Of a stretch of DNA of 64,000 bases, positions 1 through 12,307 are shown in pieces (the stretch's first letter is position 1; each line of letters starts with the position of its first letter). The notes beneath the pieces are model-generated. The model was given only the letters and a program-made list of their open reading frames with translations. It did not search any database and was not told the origin of the DNA. Source of the DNA: Leishmania mexicana MHOM/GT/2001/U1103 (lineage: Eukaryota > Euglenozoa > Kinetoplastea > Trypanosomatida > Trypanosomatidae); NCBI RefSeq assembly GCF_000234665.1, contig NC_018334.1:558001-622000 (forward strand). The letters run 5' to 3'. The position numbers and the translations under genes are program-made.

Positions 1-764
1 CCACGGTCACCACCAGTGTTCGCAGTTCCCAGATTGCTGCTGCGATGCTCCCCCTGCCGCAGCGTGCTCACACTTCCCCCGCCACCGCTGTCGGGCCATG
101 CCACTGCCGCTGCCGAGGCGCCGTCACCACACCCCGAAGCCCCGGAAACACACCCCATAAAATCGGAATAGGCTCCGCTGACGCCGTTGGGACCGACGTC
201 AAAGCACGAGGCTGTCACAGACGATAAAGCGGGTGCGCGTGCAACGTTGTGACTCCCGGCACTGCTGGGAGGGTAGCTCATCGTTAACCACGGCAGCAAG
301 CGAGCGTTTCCGTTAGCTTGACAGTCCTCCTGCAAACGCTCTGGCTGTTCGTTGCGCTGGCGGCGGTCTTCGGGGTCATCGACACGGTCCGCTGGCGAGG
401 TATCGACTGCGCCGGCACTGGCACTGTGCGCCTTTTGAAACGACAGCGTTGGCAACATCTGCAGCGGCTGCTGCAGTTGGTTTTTGTTCGTGTTGAAAGA
501 GGTGAGAGATGCTGCGGCGCCAGGGGCGTGTGGAAAGTCCGACCCGCGATCCGCGCTGATAGACGTCTCTGACGAGGACGGGTCATCGAACCGCGTGTAC
601 GAAATCTGCGTGCATAGCGGCAGCAGGCTTAAATCATCAAAGTCCTCGCTGCAGTGCGGGTCGAAGTGGGCGGCCGACTCGGCATCGGCCCGGTTTCTGG
701 CAGTGCGGGAGTGCCTGTGACCCCTGTGGTCACTGATACGGGTATTGCCTCCAGCCGAGCTCAT
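1..764 (-). CDS. Hypothetical protein, N-terminal 254 codons (runs off window edge)
   Basis: An ATG at 764-762 on the minus strand opens a frame with no stop before the window edge, so the C-terminus is missing. The visible part is low-complexity and rich in Ser, Ala, Gly, Asp and Gln. It has an acidic stretch near residues 36-48 (HFDPHCSEDFDDL), a Gln-rich patch near residue 95, and a Gly/Ser-rich segment near residue 230. No domain is recognisable. The third codon positions are GC-rich, as in the other genes here. A U-rich tract followed by AG lies 46 nt upstream. It is the next gene in the array after the CSD gene at 15127, about 14.4 kb away. A low-complexity N-terminus followed by a later domain is common in trypanosomatid regulatory proteins and is also seen in both CSD genes, but any link to RNA binding is a guess. 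Confidence 0.7.
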   Translation of the reverse strand, partial: MSSAGGNTRISDHRGHRHSRTARNRADAESAAHFDPHCSEDFDDLSLLPLCTQISYTRFDDPSSSETSISADRGSDFPHAPGAAASLTSFNTNKNQLQQPLQMLPTLSFQKAHSASAGAVDTSPADRVDDPEDRRQRNEQPERLQEDCQANGNARLLPWLTMSYPPSSAGSHNVARAPALSSVTASCFDVGPNGVSGAYSDFMGCVSGASGCGDGASAAAVAWPDSGGGGSVSTLRQGEHRSSNLGTANTGGDR

Positions 765-3700
765 TCTCCACCTGGCGAAAACGAAAAGAACGCTCCGCTC
801 GGCAGTTGAACTACGACGAAAAAAAGGCGGGGAGAAGTGAAGATGCTCGCAGAGACGCGCACCAACGCAGACCTTCAAGTCGACTGAGAGAGCTCCGCAG
901 CGTGCGAAGAGGGGCTCGGGGAAGGGAGGGGAGGGGAGGCCAGCGAGAACAGAAAGCGACAGAGCCAGACAACTGCGCAAGAGCTAAAATGTATTGTTGC
1001 GGTTGTTGTTTCCTTTTTTTTGGCCTTGTAGGAGATATCCGGAAGAGAAAAACGAAAAGGTCGACGCGGCATAAGACAAAGGAGAGAGCCGGAGATGCAG
1101 AGAGCTGGCACAACAGCGTGGAGGGAAGCTGAACAGCTTCACGCTCACGGTCGCTTCGGCGGAAAAAAAGGGGAGGGGGGGGAAGAGGACAGAAAACCGC
1201 AGAACAAGGAAGACACGAAGCGACACACGTTCCGGTGAGTGGAAAAGACAAACCAACGAAAAAAAAAATGAGGGGCGGCCTAGCCGGTAACAGAACAAAC
1301 CACGACGAACAAAGAAAACGAAAACGATGCGATGAACACACGGGGAGAAGGGGGAGGGCGGTGGAGGGACGCCAGATATGGTAGGGCCGGAGCAAGAACA
1401 CGAGAAGACGCGAAAGAAACGGGAAAAGAGGACGGCAAAAAAAAAATGATTTCACCTCGATGTGGCTACGGTACTCATCTACTTGCCTAAATGAAATAAA
1501 TAAACGGAATTTTTTTGATGCGTCTGTGTTGCTTTGCTGATCGATGCGCGCGCCTGTCTGCCTGTCCGTGCTTCCGTGTGTGCGTGTGGGTGGGTGTGTT
1601 TTCTATCTTTGTTTTTGAGTCGCTGCAGCCAGCGACTACGTGGCTTTAAGGCGAAAGAGGGAAGAAGAAGAAAAAAAAAGCACAGTACCACACAAAAGTC
1701 AAAGCAGTGCGACCGCAAAATCGGAACGGATGCGTCTACAAGACGACGGCAAACCACGAAAAATAAAAAGGAGGAAGGGAGGGAGGGGGGTTGGAGACAC
1801 GCACACGCGCACAAAATAGAGAGAGAAAGGATCAGCTGTACGGGAAGATGTGGCGACAGCCAGAGCAACACAACGAGCACGACTCTAACGGGAGGGGTAA
1901 TAAAATGATAAAGGCGTAGCAAAGCCAAAATGAGCCTGGCGAAAATAAACTGCACGGCTACACAGTCATGGAGAAGAGGAGAGGCGAGAAGTCGCCGGTG
2001 TCGCTCCACGGGGGAGAAGGGGTGGGTAAACACCAACGAGCACAGACGCAAAGCCGAAGGAAAAAAATGAGAGAGGAAGACAACGCGACAAAGAAGAGAG
2101 GCGTTTGGCAGGGAGAGCGACGCCTCCACACAAACAGAAACAGAGAGTGGCGTGCGCGCAGGGTCGTTTTGGTTTCCTTCAAGATCCACAGCCGGGTTGA
2201 TCAGGAATGTGAAGGGAGAGGAGGGCCTCGCTTTCTTTTGCGGTGGAGAGCGCGGATCGCCCTTCGTTTCGCCCCTCGGCTACGAAAAGAGAGAGATATG
2301 TACGAAGAGCGTTATGCGAAACGGCAACACGCGCACCGTCTCTCACACGCCCCCAAAAGCACACACACAGAGAGAACGTTAAACGCGGGAGACGAGTCCG
2401 CGCATGTGAGCCCCGTACACGGACAAAATCGTACGAAGAGGCGTAAAACGAGTGCCACCAAGCAAGTTCACGGAGGGGGAGGCAAGCGGCGGAAGAGAAG
2501 AGAAGGGAGGGAAGGGGGAGAGAGAGGGAAAGCGAAGAGTACTAGACCGGCGATGCGCACGAACCGATAGGTAAAGAGGTGGTGGTGGTGTGAGGAGAGG
2601 AGGACTGTAGAAGTGTGAAGCAAACAAAGGACCTGGAAAGCAGCAATTAACTACGGAGCAAGACGCGGTGGGGGAGGGAGGGAAAAAAATAAAAGATGGA
2701 AAACCGAAAACAGCAACTCGTCCGCAATGCTGAGTGTGTACGAGAGAGTCTGTTGAAGGGGAACAAACAAAACACACAAAAGGGGAGAAAGACTCTCGTG
2801 CCGATCGGCCTCTTCGCCTTTTTCCCACCGAAGCAAGTAGCTCGGTCTTTTTCACTTCTTCGCTGCTCTCGTCATGAATGTGTGCGCGTAGTCGTGCACA
2901 GACCTTGGTGCGTCAGAGTCGGCAATGCACGGAGGGGAGAAAGAGTCACGAAGCCAACGCGTGCACGGATGTTCACACTCTTCTCGAGATAAACGTACAA
3001 CGCAAAAACGAAAAAGAAAAAAAAGCCAAAAGACACCGTACAGCAACTCGCTGAACAGCTTACCGATCCTCGACGCTGCTGAGCGAGGCTGGTACACACA
3101 GGCCGGGGAGAGGGACTCGAGTAAATACGCAAGAGAAATGAGTTCTCTATTCTTGGCAGGAGGGACGGAAGGAAGGCAGGGAGGGAGGGAGGGAAATAAA
3201 ACGGAGGTAACACAAACAAAGAAAAAAGGTGCCGTTGAGAATACGAGAATAGTGCGATGACTAATCGACAGAGAGAGGGGAAGGAAGGGGAGGGGGAGGG
3301 GGAAGAGGGGGACAGATATACAGAGAGGTGAGGGAACACACGTCTACACGAGAGGGCCAGCACGTGCGCGGTTCAACGACAAGGCAAAGGGGGGGAAGAA
3401 CAACAGAAAAGGTTTTGAGTGTGACGTAGCACTGCGCACAAGAAAAAAAATCGTAGGGCTGAATACCAACGAGAAGAGCACCGCAGAAAACCGCCGTGCT
3501 GACCGTGAAAAAAATATATAGATATATATAGAGAGAGATAAATATGGTTATAGACTGAGCGGGTGGGTGTTCTTCTGCAAATAGAGCCTCCGCAGCCGCG
3601 CACAACGAGCACAGGAACAAAAGGGGGGAGGGGGTCGGGTGTACCTTCTCGCTGACCTTGCGGCGATGCTTCTGCGCCGATGTGTGGTGTTGGTGATGTT

Positions 3701-4600
3701 TGGATAGTCCGACTCGAGGAACGAGGTAAGCAAAATCGCCTGTTTTTTTGTTTGTTCGTCAGAATACGTGGACACTCGAGAACTTTTCGCCCCGCAGAAA
3801 AAGAGGCCAGGCAAGATGAGAAGGACGGGGGAGTGTTAGAAGGGGGAAGCCCAGCCGATAGCAGTCGCGAGAGAAGTCGTCGTGGGGCGGCGTGGTGCAA
3901 CAAATGGGGTCTGCAGATGCGTCTTTGTTTTGTGGCGGCTGTGCGCGTGCGTGGGTGTGCGTACGTCGAGAACGGCAGAACGCGCGACCGGGAGGATACA
4001 AGAGAGGTTGGGAAGAGAGGGCAAAGGGGAGGGGCGCATGAAGCGTGCCACAGATAACCAGAGCAACACGGAGTCGGTGCCACCCATACACCAAGCATGA
4101 AGGGACACGTTCTGTGCCAGTGCGGCAAGCAACTCTGCAGAATGCGGGTATCATCAGGACACGATATCGCAGAGCGATTGTCTAAACTGCCCCCGCACGC
4201 ACACTCGCATACTAAAGCGGTGCGGGGAGCTGCTATTCGAAGCTGGACAACGCGGACCCACAGAGAGAGACGCACGTGCGGTTGCCCCCTCACATGGGTG
4301 CCCAAGCCACCAACGAGCTGCGTTTCTATCCACGCACGAAAAGAAAATTATATATATATATCGTTTTCTCACAAGTGCGCTGTCGTTATGTGCCAGGTGT
4401 CGCCACCTTTTCCCCACTGTTACTTCTCGTGCCGCACATCGTACGACAGTCAAGAATCGCTTCAAAGAATGGAGGGCGTACATTGCCATCTCCTGAGTCG
4501 CAGCGGCAGGAATCTTCAGGGGACTGTGAGGAGGGGAGCACAAGCACAACGCATCTCTTGACATCTATAGTGCCCAACAATGTTTTTTTCTTCCAACATG
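765..4600. other. Gene-free intergenic/3' UTR sequence, purine-rich on the plus strand
   Basis: No convincing gene. The plus strand is dominated by GA, GGGA and A runs, so many long open frames on both strands are Ser/Pro/Phe/Leu-rich or Arg/Lys/Glu-rich composition artefacts. It contains a short (TA)n run near 3511-3531 and another near 4349-4362. Given the minus-strand transcription, it is the distal part of the region after the CSD gene at 15127 plus the 5' leader of the gene at 764. Confidence 0.6.
811..836 (-). promoter_or_regulatory. Predicted trans-splice acceptor for the gene starting at 764
   Basis: Read on the minus strand, CCCCGCC followed by seven T and CGTCGTAG gives a pyrimidine tract and then the first AG (812-811). 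This would leave a 46-nt 5' UTR. Another C/T-rich tract lies further upstream near 915-940. Trans-splicing needs a pyrimidine tract and AG, but the exact site is not proven. Confidence 0.45.
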
Positions 4601-4852
4601 CCCATTTCACCACGGGCACGTCAGCAGACATACGTGCACAGCCACACCCCGCCTACCCCTGTCGCACCATGGCTGCACCCGCGTCGTCCAGCACCAGCCG
4701 TCCGGCCGTCGAAGCGGGCCATGCGTCTCACGGGCTCCTCCGGTCCTTCCGCGTCCCTCTTCCTCGCATACCCGCTGCGCCATCGCCGCAGCACCGACTC
4801 AGCTGGACTGCGCGCCTCCATCCACGCCGCCCACGTCCACGGTCCTGCTCCA
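4601..4852 (-). mobile_element. SIDER-like retroposon copy 1, 5'-truncated (252 bp)
   Basis: This 252-bp segment matches the 3' part of the copies at 49557 and 51805, with about four base differences by eye. All three copies stop at the same boundary (minus strand ...GTGGTGAAATGGG). Copy 1 then continues into an A-rich stretch (GGAAGAAAAAAAC) on the minus strand, as expected for the tail of a LINE-mobilised element. Similarity ends abruptly near 4852, where RNase H-like retroposon sequence begins. Either this is the natural 3' end of that older element, or a young truncated copy landed in it. No target-site duplication is obvious. Confidence 0.7.
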
Positions 4853-5690
4853 GGGCGGCGGCTCTGGTGGGAGTGGGGTTACCACGGTGCTAGCTGGATA
4901 GCAGGCGGCATACAATCTTCATTTTGTCGCTGCCAGTTACCCGCTGCTGCAGGAATACACTGTGCGGACCGGCGCCCGCATATTGAACGACGCAAGGACG
5001 GCCTCCCGTCCTCTCGCCAGCTCAACATCGTCGTTCTTGGGTGCCGGAGAGCGGCCGCCAAGCACCTCTTGTCCCAGCGCGTCGCATCGTGTGGAGCTGT
5101 TTCAGGGGATACGTGCCTGGCGTCCGAGACCGGCGATCAGGTCCCCAATCCGTGCAGCTGGCGTCGGCACCTCTGGCATAGCTGGCTTTGCAAACTTGTC
5201 AGCTTCGCCGTTGTGCACCAAGTTGCCATGGGCCACCGAGAACCTGCAATGAGAAGCGCACGCGGCCGCTGCGTATGGCGCAGGTGCGTCCGTGCAGGGC
5301 TCCCAAAAAGGTCGATGCGTGAATGCCGGCGTGGGAGCTGTGGAAGCACTGCGACAACACCGCCATCCGGCGGTGTGCACCTCCCTACATCAAAGGCGCC
5401 GGGTAGCCTCCTCGCTCGCTTGCGGGGAAAATGCAGCCTGGTCCACCACCGCAGCGAGATAGAGTCGAGGCGCAGGAGATCGGCCCCTCGAAGTGGGCGT
5501 CCGCCGGGTGCGTGTTTTGGGGTACCCACCATGACTACAGCTGCCTTGGCGTGAAGGTGCGCCGAAACCTTGGTGCGGTTGCTGACCAGCACCACCCGAC
5601 CGCGCGGTGGCACCGTGGAGCAACGCTGACTGCAGCCGTATCATGTAGAAAGACCGAAGGAGGTCCCTTGACGGGTCACACTCGTGCGCG
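4853..5690 (-). pseudogene. Remnant of an ingi/L1Tc-type retroposon (DIRE), RNase H-like region
   Basis: The minus strand carries fragments in different frames that resemble the C-terminal part of a trypanosomatid LINE polyprotein. At about 5180-5245 it encodes VAHGNLVHNGEADKFAKPAM, which fits the 'GH..V..NE.AD..AK' motif of RNase H domains in ingi-clade elements. The preceding 400 bp remain GC-rich and coding-like but switch frame and contain stops. The protein is therefore dead. Degenerate ingi-related elements (DIREs) are known in Leishmania, and SIDERs are regarded as their short non-autonomous relatives. Recognition is from motif memory, not a search. The left edge joins SIDER-like copy 1; the right edge is uncertain. 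Confidence 0.6.
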
Positions 5691-8600
5691 CAGCCACCAC
5701 TCTCAGCCTGGGGAGCTTCATGAAAAGAAAAGGCGATCAACAGACATGCGAGCATGAAGCGTGTCAGTGGCAACAGCCGCAGCGTCCGTTGACACCCTCA
5801 ACCCTTGTTTCTCCCCATCTCCATCCCCCACCCAAAAAAAAAAACGCGAGACTCAAGCAGGTGGTGAGGGCACTAAGCCTTACCCCGCCGGCCAGGACAC
5901 AGTGAGCAGGCTGCTTCTCCTCATCAATCCTACGCAGGCGCTTAAAAAAAAGATGCGAAGAGGTACAAACAGCAGAGAGTAAGTGAGAGTGATGAAGCAT
6001 TACCACTAAAAACGAAATCAAAGATGTCGTCAAGCATGCCACGCTTACGAGGAGGCACATACACGCATCGCAGGCAAGCGTCGCGCTTTACCCTCCGTCG
6101 TGCTTACGCAGTGTTAGATATTGCTGCGGTTCGCTTCACTCGCTCTCGGTCTCTCTCGATCCTTTCCTTTTTTTCGATGATGATGATGATCTTGGCTGTG
6201 TCTTGCTTCCTTCATGGATCCTTCTCGGTGTCTGGCCACTCCTCGGGCTCTGCCACTCTGTCGTACCGTGTAGAGCGGGAAAAAAAACGGGGAGCCATAT
6301 GAGCGCGGCGGCTAAGCAATTTGGAAAACGTCATCCGGCAGAAAAAAAAAACGAAAAGATATGATGACGGTTGTTGGAGAGGAGAGCGGCAGGCAGGCGC
6401 ACAGTCTCACACACACGCACACACATACAGACATACAGACACAGAAACACAAGCCGCCTTCACTCGCCCACTCAAAGCAGAAAAAAAAAACAGAAAAGAC
6501 AGGAGAAACGCATGTAGGCTCGCAGTGGCGGGGGTACGACGGCCACGCGAGGGCACACAATTCGAGGGAAAGAGAGGAACGAATGAGAAGGAACGCGCAG
6601 CCACGAGAGATGACGTCGACCAAAACGGAGTGAGGAGTGGTGGTGGTGTGGTGGTGGGAAGGGGGGGTTATGGGGTGGGGGGGGGGAGAAGCTCAGCAAG
6701 CAAAACGAGGACGAGAGAAGTCACGGATGTGTCGCGTACAAGAAAGTAAAATGAGTCAGCATACGTCACTAGAGAACAGAAAAGGTACAAAGCAAGGCAA
6801 AAAAAGAAAGAAAAAGGGCACACGCAGAGACAGAGAGAGCGCGAGCGAGCGCCGTGAGAAGACGCGCAGCAAGAGAGCATAACACGGAGAACAAGCCAAG
6901 ATAAAACATGAAACCAGCTGGAGGGGGGGGGAAGATTTATTTTAAGGAAGACGAAGAAATAAATAAACGAAATAATAAAAGAGCATCGAAGCAGATGTCG
7001 CCCGCAGGAGAGTGAAAAACAAAATCGTGAGGGACGGAGCATAAAGACGAAGACGGGGAGAGTCTTTTCCCTTCCCTGTGGGTGTGGCTCTTCCGCTTGC
7101 CGACTTCGCGCGCGCGGAACACAGGAAAGAGGAAGAGGGCCCGGACAACCATGTGCCTCGGTGATGGCGAATCAAGGAGCAGCCAACATAGAGATGACGA
7201 CTGCAACAGCCAGAGGACGGCGGGGAAGGAACGGGATGGAAAACCGCACACGCTCGCCAACCAAAATGAGTGATACAAGACAAAGTCCATCAAAGCTACA
7301 CGAGGAGCGCGAAAGGAAAACAACAAAAAAATGGATAAAACAGAGAACCACGCAGAAAGAAGTGACGATCATCTACAGCCGCGTGCATGAGTAGAAAGAG
7401 GATATCATCGCGCCAGTGCCAGCGCGGCGAGCAGCGGTTGCACAGGAGACGAGGGCGTCAAACTACCAAACAGGCAAAACGAAAAAGACGCGAGAGGATC
7501 ACGAGAAGACATCATCACGCAGTCAAGCAATGCTCTGAAAGAATTCCTCACCACAGGAAGAGAGAGCAGAGAGCAGAGAGCAACGGGCAAATGAAAGACC
7601 AACAAATGAAAAAAAAGTAGACCTGCCGCTCACTCGGTGTACATGAGCACCAACAAGAGCAAGCAGAAGGGCAACCGTTATTAAAAGAAGTGCAGAAGTT
7701 GCAAAGACATGAGAGACGATGGGGCGGAGGGAGGTTGCTGTGCTCATGGGATATGTTCTCTGTGCTCGTTCGAGAGCCGACAAGAAATCGTAACGCGCAG
7801 GAAGGATGAGAGCCCGTGCTCCCCTCCCCCCTCCCCATCCCCCAAGAGAAAAAAAGCACGAAAAGGCAGACCACTAGCAAGCGAAGAAACCAGCACCAGT
7901 GATACACCGCGTAGCCATCACAGCAGGTGAGTGGGCACCTGTTCCCATCCGTGCGCCTGTCGGCACTGTCGTAAACTGTCTAAGGGACGTGGAACGAAAA
8001 CAAAAGGCAGAAAAAAAAGCGCACACCAAAAAAATCGGCGGAGAGAAAATAATAAAAATAATAAAGCAGAATGCTGAGCGTGGATATATAAATATATACA
8101 TACATATAGATAGATATGGGAAGGAAGAACAGCGAGAAGTCGCAAACAAAAAAAAAACACACAGCGGTGTTTTCGTTAGGTAAATTTCTATATATATATA
8201 TATATATACATATACACATAGATACACATATACATATATTTATGTGCATGTATGTATATGTATATGTGTGTGGGAGGAGGGGGATGGAAACGCGTGTGGA
8301 TAGGCGACAGAGAGAGCGTGGCCAGCAGCTGAGCAGAAGCGCGCCGACAGAAGAGAACCCGAGAAGGCGCACCTCGCACCTCCCCCGCCCCCTCCCCCAA
8401 GCATGATGAGGGGAGACAAGGGAGGCCCATGGCAAGGAGCCGCGCATACGTCCATCCTGCCTGTTCCTGTTTGCTTCGCTTTTTCGCTCTTGCGGAGTTT
8501 GGCTGGGCTCCGTCCCGAGGAGAGAAGCAGGCGAGGTACACACCATACTGCGCAGAGAGACACGGAGAGAGCGGTCGGTCAAAAAAAGAAGGCACTCCCG

Positions 8601-9736
8601 AGATGTGTGTCCGCGGCCAGCTAGCATTTGGACCACTACGTCATGTGCGTGAATCACAGCTTGCTGTCGCCATCAGTGCAGCCAATAGTACCCACGTCAT
8701 AATCCGCGTTGAATCGCACACCCAGTCGGTCAAAACCCGCTACCAGGGCTTGAGTTGTACAAGGAAAGAGAGGGGAAGAAAGGGTTGAGGGGCGTTTCAT
8801 AAACTTGCTGCCACCGGAGTCAACCACGTTCATGATGTTCATACAGAGAACAGCACATACACGCCCTACCACGACGCCAGCGTGGGCGCAGAGACCAGGC
8901 ATGTAGAGGGACAGTGAGAGAGCCAGGTCACAAGGGCCAAAGAACCGCTGAAAGAGGAGCCCAAGGCAGAAAATAATAGGAAAGAGAGGAGAAAAGAAAA
9001 AAAAACAGATAAAAGGCATCGTGATGAGCCTCCATGTAGAAGAAGAAGCGGCCGCGACCACCAGCACAATAGACTCCATCTTTTTTTTTCGTGTTGCTGT
9101 GTGGCTGCGCGTCTATGCCATGGACTTTGCTCTCCTGTCCATCAGCTCACCAACCGATAGGCGTACGCGCACATTTTGGACTGTTACGATACGATCACAA
9201 CACCGAAAGAAAAACTCTTTTCCAGCACGCATGCGCGCATTCTGTTCCAAGAGACCCGGCGCGGCACTGATGTCCTGCCAGGCTCATGACAGCAGCGGTG
9301 AGGGAGAAAGGGTGTGTGTGTGTGTGTCCACCGACAGCAGTGCAACGATAAATGCATATAAATACGTATAGAGAGAGCGAGAAACCAAGGTAACAGTGTA
9401 CCAAAAAAAAATGGAAAAGGTAACAACAGCAACAACGGCAAAGAAAACAGCAGTAAGAGAGCATCGATAGCCACGCAAGATACAAGTTTTTGGAGAATCG
9501 ACAAACAACAGGGCGTCACACACATATATATATATATATACGAGTGAGACAAGCACGGATAGGAGGGTTGAGGGAGCACAAAGCAGCACGATGAAGTCCT
9601 TGAGCCCTTCGCAAGTTCCCATAAACCGACACGCACCACGAAAAAAAAGAGTCAAGAGGAACGACAAGTACCCAAAGAAACAACAACCAACAGCAACAAA
9701 ATAATAATAAAAACAGATCGAAAACACACAGATAAA

Positions 9737-9853
9737 GAGTATATATATATATATACATACATATATATAGATATATAGATATATAGATATATAGATAGAT
9801 ACCTATATATATATGCATTTGTATATGGATATAGATACTGTATATATATATAG
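9737..9853. repeat. TA/GATA-type AT-rich microsatellite cluster
   Basis: About 115 bp of imperfect (TA)n, (GATATA)n and (CATA)n units, the largest AT-rich island in the window. It can fold back on itself in RNA. Confidence 0.85.
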
Positions 9854-12265
9854 TAAGCAAAGGGGAACCGGAAACAGGGGGTGGGGGGCACGATAGAAAG
9901 CGTGACAAGGCACTGCGTCTTCGTGGAGGCACAGAACAGTAAAGCAAAGGCCAATAGTGATAATAATAATAAGAGAGAAGAAGCACGCGAAAGGGTTTAA
10001 ATACGGCAGCAGAAAAAGAAAAAAGAAAAACATGATACCATTTGGATCTGAGAGAAGTGCAGGCTGACGGAGGAGGAGGGGGGAGGGGGGGAGATCGGAC
10101 GGAAAAGCCCCCAACCGAACGAAAAACAAAAAAAGGAGGGGGGAGGGGGGACGGCAAAGAAAAAGAAAGTACATGTCACAGCCACAGCCACAAAAAGGAA
10201 AAGAAAAGTGTAGGCGCATCGGCAAAGATGGCGCTACAACAGCGAGGGGGAGCCACATAGACAGGTGCGCAGGCCTGACCGAGAGGTGCCATGAGGCGCT
10301 CCTCTTTCATGAAGAACTACGACCTGGGTATGTATGAAAATGATTTTCAGCAAGAGGAAGGATTGTTGGGCATGGCGCGTGTGGTGTGTGTGTGAGAGAG
10401 AGGATGTGGAGGAGCCGAAGCAACGAAGATCGTGAGACGAAAAAAAAATAGAAAAAAGGGGGCCCTCGGAGTCTGAAGGAGCGCGAAAAAAAAACGAAGA
10501 AACATATCTGGCCGTGAACCCCCGCAACAAAACAACAACAAAAGAAAAAAACGAAAGAGACCGAGTGACAGGTGAAGGCCTTCGCACGCAAGCAGAAAAG
10601 GATAGAGAGGAGAGGCGGACAACCACGGGAGAAGAAGCGCTGAATACCAATGAGAAAGAAAAAAATCGGAGAGAAAGCGAGGCACAAGTAGAAAAGGAAA
10701 AATAAACCGAACGCCACTACCTCAGACACAAGAACGCCACAGAGGGAGGCGGGGACAGAGACACAGAGTCGGAAGCTGCGGGACCGAGTCAGCATACTCT
10801 TCGCATACGTTTCTTCTGCTCGAATCTTGCGAGTCCCTCTCGGCCGTGAGTTGTGCACGTGGTACGCATGGCTGCTCCCAGGTACAGCAAGAGCTCAAAG
10901 TGCGCCCTTGTGAGCCTGTCTTCCTCTGTGTCCCGCTGTTGAGACCTTGGACGGTGAAGATGCTGAGTGGAGTGAGGGAGCTTACCCAGCCGTTGTGGAG
11001 GGAAGTGCAATACATTTCGGGCATACCCTCGTATGTGCCGAAGTCTCCAAGATCCAGCGACGATATAAGTAAGACAGAGAGAAGGACACCAATCTCGACT
11101 CGCGTTCGATGAAGAGAGATAAGGGGGGCAGTATACGTGATAAGCTACAAGAAAACAATATATATATATATATTAATAATAGTACAAGAATGACTGCTCT
11201 TGTGTTCGAGGAGGTGGTGGTGAATAACATACCGGACTTCACCGTAGGGAAGCGAAGCGGGACACGGCAAGCAACAAACAGCAAGCGAAGCGCGCGGATG
11301 TGCAGACATACCTCGGGGACCAACGGACACGCGGACATACGTCGCGGTAACCCCCGTACGTCTCTCTCTTCAGGCGCTCACCACCATATCTTTCGCTTTT
11401 CGGTCATGCCACTCGAACGATCCAGCCTCTGCCTTGCTTTAATTACGTATTTGTGGCGTTTGCCCCTTAAACCCCACACCCGTGGATGCTGCTTGCTGAT
11501 ATCACGTGTATGTGTGGGTGTGGGTGTATGTGTGTGCGGCCATGATGTCAACTGAAAAAAAGAAAGCATGCGCACACACGAAAACACCGTCCACATGAAT
11601 GCCAAAAGAAGCACGACATCGATATATATATATATATAATCAGGTCGAAGAACAAAAGAGACATCGGCACAGACACCGATACTCCCAGACAACATATGTG
11701 TATACATACATCTCATATGCGCCTCCGTCTGGGAGACGGAGAGGGGGGAGGCAGACGGGGAGGGCGTACGAGCCCCTCTTCTGACGCACCGAATGCAAAA
11801 GGATGGGCAACAAAAAGGAAGACGAGCAGGGCAGCATCGAGAACGCTCAGGCCACGCACAACGACACACGAGAGAACAACCAAGATGATTCCACACCGTA
11901 TTTTTATATATTTCTTTTTTCGGGGGGAGAGGGATAGGGGATTGTGGAGGAGGAGGAGAGAGATGTACAGAGAAAGAGAGGCATATCATCTAGGCAGGCG
12001 AAGATCCCGAAACAGCAACGATCTCATCTCTCCCTTTTCGTCTCAGACAGCTCTAGTGAAGGCGGCGTAGGACAATAAACGGGTGCGGAGAGAGTTAACA
12101 GAAATAAAAACAACAGAGGGAGCAGGAAGAAATCGGAAAGCGCTTCAACCAACAGTAAAGATGGACGCGGGAGGTCAAACAACAACAAGGAAAGGATGGG
12201 AGTCGCCGTGGCAATCTCGGAAAGAATCCGGACAAGGAAGAGGGGAGAGAATCAAGCAAGTGTTG

Positions 12266-12271
12266 TGTATA

Positions 12272-12303
<32 letters not shown>

Positions 12304-12307
12304 TTTC
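12266..12307. repeat. (TA)n microsatellite
   Basis: A nearly perfect run of alternating T and A, about 40 bp, ending in a short T tract. Confidence 0.9.

Noticed and set aside
8640..8830. Possible further SIDER relic (CTGATGGCGACAG-like block)
   Set aside because: Only a short block resembles elements A and B; similarity does not extend far enough to call.
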